Assembly: GCA_047974225.1 (NCBI GenBank)
Contig: JBKECD010000145.1
Span: 1 to 11,816 of the forward strand
Direction: 5' to 3'
Length of the DNA stretch: 11,816 nt
DNA from: JBKEDC01 sp047974225
GTDB taxonomy: Bacteria; Bacteroidota; Bacteroidia; Bacteroidales; Prolixibacteraceae
This document shows positions 7,640 through 11,816 of this stretch, piece after piece. Position 1 is the first letter of the stretch. Every line of letters starts with the position of its first letter. The translations under genes were made by a program, and so were the position numbers. The notes under the pieces were generated by a model, which was not told the DNA's origin, did no database searches, and worked only from the letters and a program-made list of their open reading frames with translations.

Positions 7640-8522
7640 TGCTCAGCAAAATGAGATATCTGGATACACACTCTTAGCGTTGTGCAATCTCGATGAAAAA
7701 ACTAAATGGTCGGATGCTTTCAAGCACAGCCATGGTGTATCGAAAGGGATTATGGCATTCATTGCTGAGCATTACAAAAAGGAATATGCCCCAAATACTC
7801 GAGAAACTTTTAGACGACAAGTGTTGCATCAATTCGTGCAAGCTGGCATTGCTGTGTATAATCCCGATGCTCCTGATTTGCCTGTGAATAGTCCTCGAGC
7901 TCATTATGCTATTTCCGAGATAGCCTTGGAAACCGTGAAGACCTTTAAAACGAAAGCATGGAAAGCGTCGGTGGAGAAGTTTAAAATTCAAGTTGGGACA
8001 CTAAAGGAAAAATATGATGCAGAAAGAGAAAGGTCAAGAGTTCCATTGCAACTTAATGACGGGCGCATTTTGAAACTTTCTCCAGGGATGCACAATGAGG
8101 TTCAGGCTGCAATTATTGAGAACTTTGCATCTTATTTTGCTCAAGGAGCTCGCTTGCTTTATGTGGGAGATACTGAAAAGAAAGATTTATATCTAGACCA
8201 TGAAGCCTTGGAACGCATAGGCATTCCAATTACAGCGCACAGCAAACTGCCCGATGTGGTTATTTACGATGAAAAAAAAGATTGGCTATACTTGATTGAG
8301 GCGGTTACTTCGCATGGTCCAATGTCGCCAAAGCGAATTGCCGAGCTTGAAGAATTTCTGAAAGATTGTAGTGCGGGCAAGATTTATGTTTCTGCTTTCC
8401 CTGATTTTTCCGAGTTCAAAAAACATACCAATAATATTGCTTGGGACACCGAAGTTTGGATTATGGAAGTCCCCGAACATATGATTCATTTCAATGGCGA
8501 CCGTTTCTTGGGTCCGAGATGA
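7587..8522 (+). CDS. BsuBI/PstI-family type II restriction endonuclease
   Basis: This 311-residue cytoplasmic nuclease would cut unmethylated CTGCAG-type sites; BsuBI and PstI are of similar length. An N-terminal helical region (about 1-140) precedes the nuclease domain. There LPDVVIYDE carries Asp223 and LIEAVTSHGP carries Glu238, as expected for a PD-(D/E)xK-like core. The usual Lys two residues after the Glu is Val240, which I recall as normal for this family, with Lys250 in MSPKR a possible substitute. Its ATG lies inside the methylase gene, overlapping 53 bases in another frame, so translation is probably coupled and follows methylase synthesis. No controller (C protein) gene is present. 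No frameshift or internal stop is seen, so the pair looks intact. The site specificity is inferred from family membership only. Confidence 0.92.
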   Translation: MSKIYEAQEILKELGLPNAQQNEISGYTLLALCNLDEKTKWSDAFKHSHGVSKGIMAFIAEHYKKEYAPNTRETFRRQVLHQFVQAGIAVYNPDAPDLPVNSPRAHYAISEIALETVKTFKTKAWKASVEKFKIQVGTLKEKYDAERERSRVPLQLNDGRILKLSPGMHNEVQAAIIENFASYFAQGARLLYVGDTEKKDLYLDHEALERIGIPITAHSKLPDVVIYDEKKDWLYLIEAVTSHGPMSPKRIAELEEFLKDCSAGKIYVSAFPDFSEFKKHTNNIAWDTEVWIMEVPEHMIHFNGDRFLGPR

Positions 8523-8547
8523 TATTTACACTTAATTTAAAAATAGG

Positions 8548-10251
8548 ATGAAATATAAAATACTTACTCTAGTTGCATTAGTCTTTGTGGCTTGTTCGAC
8601 AGAAAAGATAAGTCTGCCCCAAGGGGTGGCTTATTTTCAATATGTGGCATATCAAGGCAACGATGAGTTCTACAATGAAACCCCACGAGGGGAAAACCAA
8701 TACTACAACCCAGTGTTGCAGGGATGCTATCCCGACCCTTCAGTGTGCCGAAAGGGTGATTACTATTATATGGTGTCATCGACTTTCTCCTTTTTTCCTG
8801 CTATGCCTATTTTCCGAAGCACCGACATGGTGAATTGGGAGCAAATTGGCAATGTGCTCAACCGGGAGGAGCAATATCAAAACTTCGACAAGCGTGTTTC
8901 GCAAGGAATATATGCGCCCGCAATCACCTACAACGAATTTGATGATACGTTTTATTTGGTAACCACCTTTGTGGGCGGTGGGGGCAACTTTATGGTGAAG
9001 ACGAAAGACCCAGCTGGCGATTGGAGCAATCCGATTTGGCTGCCCGAGGTGCAGGGCATCGACCCTTCCTTATTTATCGACCGTGATGGGACGGCGTATA
9101 TCTGCAACAACCAAGATCCTGTGGGGGGAAGTTTATATGAGGGGCACAAGGCTATTTGGTTGCAAAAGATAGACCTTGAAACAGGGAAAACTATCGGCGA
9201 ACGCCGAATGATCCGCAATGGCGGAAATAAACTCAAAGAAAAACCTGTGTGGATTGAAGGTCCTCACCTCTATCATATTGGCGACTTTTATTATTTGTTG
9301 GCTTCGGAAGGGGGCACTTCTAGCGACCATGCGGTGTGTTTCTATCGGAGCAAAAACATTTGGGACGAGTATGAAGCTTGTCCGCACAACCCCGTGCTGA
9401 CTCAGCGCACATTAGATCCGAACCGAGCAAACCCCGTGAGCAATGCTGGTCATGCCGACATCGAGCAAATGCCCGATGGCTCGTGGCGAGTGGTGTTTTT
9501 GGCTTGTCGCCCCTATACCGCCAACAATGATTTCAACATCGGACGAGAAACATTCATGCTTCCCTTTGAGTGGCGCAACGGTTGGGCTTATCTGTTGGAA
9601 AGTGGCACGGAAGTGCCAATATTGGTGGATGGGACAGCACAAAAAGTGCAAAATGGCAATTTCAAATGGACAGAAGCATTCGAGGAAAAGAAGTTTCCGC
9701 TATCATGGATGTTCTTGCGCACACCTCAAGCACAATGGTGGTCTTTTCCGGCAGAACGCTCAGGGGTGATGCTCACCGCTCAGCCCACCAACTTGCGTGA
9801 GCAAAAGCTTTCCGCTTTCGTTGGTGTCAGACAGCAGCACCATGATTTCACATTTGAAACCAAGGTGCAATTCACCCCGGGTTCAGAAACTGACTTTGCA
9901 GGCATCACTTTGTTTCAGAATAAAGCCTATCATATTATCTTTGGCACGACGCAGCGTGAGGGCAAGTCTTGCGTTGTTGTTTGTCGAGCTGAAGAGGGAG
10001 GAGATGTAAAACGAGGGGTGTATGATGCTGAAATCAACGCCGAAATCACCAAACGGGAGCTTGCCAAAGCGGAGCTGAATGGTTCAGCTGATGAGGTTCA
10101 GCTCCGTGTGGTGTGTGAAGATGCGCAATTCAACTTCTATGTGAATGATGAATTGCTCATCGGTGGAGTGGATGCGAAATATCTCAGCGTTGAGCAAGCC
10201 GGAGGCTTTGTGGGCACTATGCTTGCTTTGTATGTGAGTGGTGCGGAATAG
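8548..10251 (+). CDS. GH43 beta-xylosidase / alpha-L-arabinofuranosidase lipoprotein
   Basis: This 567-residue lipoprotein (signal ending VFVA-Cys16) should remove xylose or arabinose from xylan fragments at the periplasmic or outer-membrane face. The N-terminal five-bladed propeller has all three GH43 acids: base Asp63 in GCYPDPS, the pKa-tuning Asp172 in QGIDPSLF, and acid Glu237 in WIEGPHLY. NPVLQGCYPDPS and IFRSTDMVNWEQIG are typical of the beta-xylosidase-like GH43 subfamilies. Residues about 375-567 form a ConA-like beta-sandwich (GH43_C2 / DUF1349 type; VGVRQQHHDFTFET, FQNKAYHIIFG). Sequence alone does not settle xylosidase against arabinofuranosidase. It starts 25 bases after the endonuclease stop with no visible -7 box of its own. 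The symporter terminator cuts it off from the upstream xylan operon, so it may be expressed from the restriction-modification promoter. It ends two bases from the convergent higA stop. Confidence 0.93.
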   Translation: MKYKILTLVALVFVACSTEKISLPQGVAYFQYVAYQGNDEFYNETPRGENQYYNPVLQGCYPDPSVCRKGDYYYMVSSTFSFFPAMPIFRSTDMVNWEQIGNVLNREEQYQNFDKRVSQGIYAPAITYNEFDDTFYLVTTFVGGGGNFMVKTKDPAGDWSNPIWLPEVQGIDPSLFIDRDGTAYICNNQDPVGGSLYEGHKAIWLQKIDLETGKTIGERRMIRNGGNKLKEKPVWIEGPHLYHIGDFYYLLASEGGTSSDHAVCFYRSKNIWDEYEACPHNPVLTQRTLDPNRANPVSNAGHADIEQMPDGSWRVVFLACRPYTANNDFNIGRETFMLPFEWRNGWAYLLESGTEVPILVDGTAQKVQNGNFKWTEAFEEKKFPLSWMFLRTPQAQWWSFPAERSGVMLTAQPTNLREQKLSAFVGVRQQHHDFTFETKVQFTPGSETDFAGITLFQNKAYHIIFGTTQREGKSCVVVCRAEEGGDVKRGVYDAEINAEITKRELAKAELNGSADEVQLRVVCEDAQFNFYVNDELLIGGVDAKYLSVEQAGGFVGTMLALYVSGAE

Positions 10252-10253
10252 AT

Positions 10254-10562
10254 TTAGAGCACTGCAACCACTTTGCGTATTTGAGCTAGACGTTCGGCAA
10301 ATGATTTGTCTTGCTTCACCAAACTCATGGTGTAGTCTGTTTGCAAGCCAATCAGCATATCAGCAGGAATGCCTAGAGCAGCTTCAAAGAGCATAGCGGT
10401 TGAAGGGGTCAAAGAACGATGTCCATTTAAAATATGATTTAGCGCCTTGTATGGCATTCCGATTTGTTCGGCAAGCTTGCTTTGTGAAAGTTCGCGATAT
10501 TCAATTTCTTCTTTGAGAATTTCGCCAGGATGCACTAGACGAGCACAAGTATATTTTTTCAT
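10254..10562 (-). CDS. higA: HigA-family antitoxin (XRE-type helix-turn-helix)
   Basis: This 102-residue DNA-binding protein has the HigA/VapI signature: HPGEILKEEI near residues 11-20, then a helix-turn-helix in LSQSKLAEQIG followed by the recognition helix MPYKALNHILNGHRSLTP. HigA normally binds and neutralises the HigB mRNase and represses its own operon through a palindromic operator. The length is normal and the reading frame intact. It follows a 39-residue remnant of higB by six bases, in the usual toxin-first order, so it seems to be an antitoxin without its own working toxin. It is convergent with the GH43 gene, with two bases between stops and no terminator seen, so antisense read-through is possible. 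The family call is firm; its present role is unknown. Confidence 0.92.
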   Translation of the reverse strand: MKKYTCARLVHPGEILKEEIEYRELSQSKLAEQIGMPYKALNHILNGHRSLTPSTAMLFEAALGIPADMLIGLQTDYTMSLVKQDKSFAERLAQIRKVVAVL

Positions 10563-10568
10563 AATAAA

Positions 10569-10688
10569 CTACTTAATACGTGCTTGATACCGCTTTATGA
10601 TATCGGGTTGGAAACGATACTTCTTATTAGAAGCCTTTCCTTCCTCATATAATTCTCGCAGGTATTCTTTTTCAAACGTTATTTCCAT
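10569..10688 (-). pseudogene. higB: Truncated HigB toxin, N-terminal 39 residues only
   Basis: Read on the minus strand from ATG at 10688, this short frame gives MEITFEKEYLRELYEEG, then KASNKKYRFQPDIIKRYQ, ARIK and a TAG stop. It matches, from memory, the start of HigB/RelE-type toxins (FExxYLxELYEEGK, KKHRFQPDVIxxYxxxI), which are normally about 100-110 residues. The remaining two thirds, including the beta-strands with the catalytic residues, are absent. Only six bases separate the stop from the higA ATG, so the rest was cleanly deleted rather than frameshifted. It cannot be an active mRNase. It may still be translated and serve as the leader of higA. A natural short variant is possible but less likely. 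Confidence 0.75.
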
Positions 10689-10720
10689 GTGTATGATTTA
10701 ATAGAAACAAAATTTTCACT

Positions 10721-10743
10721 TCTACAAAAAAAGTAGATATTTG
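10721..10743. promoter_or_regulatory. Candidate HigA operator overlapping a possible esterase promoter
   Basis: TCTAC (10721-10725) and GTAGA (10733-10737) form a perfect inverted repeat around seven A, 33 bases upstream of the higB remnant. HigA proteins usually bind such palindromes. On the + strand, GATATTTG (10736-10743) matches the -7 consensus TAnnTTTG with one mismatch, and TTTT at 10713-10716 sits 19 bases upstream as a weak -33 element. The palindrome would thus lie between the two boxes of a promoter for the esterase gene. On the minus strand, TACTTTTT (10735-10728) is a comparably weak -7 box for higBA. All of this is tentative. Confidence 0.35.
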
Positions 10744-10824
10744 AAGAACAATCTGAGATTGCCAACAAAAAATTCAATATACAATTAACCCAAGCCCCCT
10801 AGGCTTAGGACTTAAATTTTAAAT

Positions 10825-11816
10825 ATGAAACAACTATCAACATTCTTAATCTGTTTATTATTTGCGCTGAGCAGCTCGGCACAAATTCGACTTCCAGAAA
10901 TCATTGCCGATGGCATGGTGCTGCAACGTGATGTCCCCCTAAAGATTTGGGGCTGGGCTTCGCCAAAGGAGGAAGTAACAATGACTTTCAAGGGAGAAAC
11001 CTATCACGCCACCACTGCCGATGATGGCAGGTGGCTCATCAACTTGCCAGCTCAAGAAGCGGGCGGAGCTTTCCAAATGGATTTCAAAGCGAGCAATGAA
11101 GTTTCGGTGAAAGATATTCTCATCGGTGAGGTGTGGCTCTGTTCGGGGCAATCGAATATGGAGTTGCCTATTCGTCGGGTGCTTGATTTATATGCTGATG
11201 AAGTCGCACAAGTGGATAACAACCAAATTCGAGAGTTCAGAGTGCCGAAAACCTACGACTTCAAGGTGCAACGTGAAAACACCAGCGGGGCGAAATGGTA
11301 TCACGCCAATCAGCAAGATATCATGGAGTTTTCAGCCGTGGCGTATTTCTTTGCCGATGAAATCAACCGAAAATACAATATCCCTGTGGGGCTGATTAAC
11401 TCCGCATTGGGTGGCTCGCCTGTGGAGTCGTGGATGGCAGAGGAATATCTGAAGCCTTACGAAGAGGCGTATGCCGAATTGCAAAAGGTGAAAGACGATG
11501 CCTATGTGCAGTCGGTGAAAGATGCTGACGCTAAGACTTCCTATGACTGGCACGTGGAGATGAATGCCAATGATGAGGGACTGAATAAATGGTCGGCAAA
11601 GAAGCTGAAAGATAAGGATTGGAAGACCGTTCAGCTGCCTAGCAAATGGCATGGCACGGAGCTGGAAAAAGTGAACGGTGCGGTGTGGATGCGCAAGACG
11701 GTGAAAATTCCGCAGTCGATGCTCGGCAAAGAGGGAATGATTGAATTGGGATGCATTGTGGATGCCGACTCGGTGTTTATCAATGGAAAGTTTGTGGGGT
11801 GGACGTCCTATCAGTA
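10825..11816 (+). CDS. Secreted SGNH carbohydrate esterase (sialate O-acetylesterase / acetylxylan esterase-like), 5' part
   Basis: The gene runs off the right edge; 330 residues are visible. A signal peptide ending SSSA before Gln20 suggests secretion to the periplasm without a lipid anchor. A small N-terminal beta domain (LPEIIADGMVLQRDVPLKIWGWA) leads into the SASA/DUF303 SGNH hydrolase domain. The catalytic Ser110 lies in CSGQSNMEL, and ALGGSPVESWM is the next conserved block. From about residue 255 a beta-sandwich insert like a GH2 sugar-binding domain begins (KDWKTVQLP, VWMRKTVKIP, DSVFINGKFVG), as in Bacteroidota members of this family. The Asp/His part of the active site lies beyond the window. 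Such enzymes remove O-acetyl groups; next to xylan genes, acetylxylan deacetylation is more likely than sialic acid chemistry, as suggested for xynE of Prevotella. The AT-rich leader and lack of a strong Shine-Dalgarno site fit Bacteroidota. Confidence 0.9.
   Translation, partial: MKQLSTFLICLLFALSSSAQIRLPEIIADGMVLQRDVPLKIWGWASPKEEVTMTFKGETYHATTADDGRWLINLPAQEAGGAFQMDFKASNEVSVKDILIGEVWLCSGQSNMELPIRRVLDLYADEVAQVDNNQIREFRVPKTYDFKVQRENTSGAKWYHANQQDIMEFSAVAYFFADEINRKYNIPVGLINSALGGSPVESWMAEEYLKPYEEAYAELQKVKDDAYVQSVKDADAKTSYDWHVEMNANDEGLNKWSAKKLKDKDWKTVQLPSKWHGTELEKVNGAVWMRKTVKIPQSMLGKEGMIELGCIVDADSVFINGKFVGWTSYQ

Noticed and set aside
5957..8010. 14-base direct repeat GACACTAAAGGAAA at 5957-5970 and 7997-8010, a possible insertion duplication
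   Set aside because: The second copy is inside the endonuclease coding sequence, not at the cassette end, and a 14-base match somewhere in a window this size is not very unlikely by chance.
10792..10806. Small hairpin AAGCC-CCCTA-GGCTT in the esterase leader
   Set aside because: Five-base arms only, no T run and no link to a known riboswitch or operator; not enough to call a feature.
1..11816. tRNA, rRNA, CRISPR array or insertion sequence
   Set aside because: No cloverleaf, rRNA-like stretch, regularly spaced repeats or transposase was seen on either strand.

Overview
The window looks like part of a Bacteroidota chromosome, most likely Bacteroidales and Prevotella- or Bacteroides-like. The evidence is a SusD-type outer-membrane glycan-binding protein, several Bacteroidota-style lipoproteins, a TAnnTTTG-type -7 promoter box, weak Shine-Dalgarno signals, and a gene order known from xylan utilisation loci. 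The genus is inferred from gene content only.

Layout. Bases 1-4368 hold the end of a susD-like gene, a surface glycan-binding lipoprotein and a large GH10 endoxylanase whose catalytic domain is split by two carbohydrate-binding modules. All are on the + strand with 12-18 base gaps, so they form one operon whose susC partner probably lies before base 1. Bases 4369-4536 are a non-coding gap with two different inverted-repeat elements. Bases 4537-5964 encode a GPH-family sugar:cation symporter, followed by a strong intrinsic terminator. Bases 6047-8522 are an AT-richer BsuBI/PstI-type restriction-modification pair (CTGCAG-family methylase and endonuclease, overlapping by 53 bases). Xylan genes then resume with a GH43 lipoprotein glycosidase (8548-10251). 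On the minus strand, abutting it tail to tail, is an intact HigA antitoxin gene (10254-10562). Just upstream of it is only the first third of the HigB toxin gene (10569-10688). A secreted SGNH/sialate-O-acetylesterase-like carbohydrate esterase starts at 10825 and runs off the end.

How it works together. The first block would bind and cut xylan at the cell surface and import the oligosaccharides. The GH43 enzyme and the esterase would remove xylose or arabinose and acetyl groups, and the GPH symporter would carry short products across the inner membrane. The order resembles a join of the two Prevotella xylan clusters described as xus (SusC/SusD/lipoprotein/xyn10C) and xyn (GH10/GH43/symporter/esterase).

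Two defence or addiction modules interrupt the catabolic genes. The restriction-modification cassette sits between the symporter terminator and the GH43 gene. The HigBA remnant sits between GH43 and the esterase, with its toxin cut down to 39 residues. I did not find a wholly new system. The points most worth a second look are this double interruption, the apparently leaderless methylase promoter, the decapitated toxin with a preserved antitoxin, and the intergenic hairpins.
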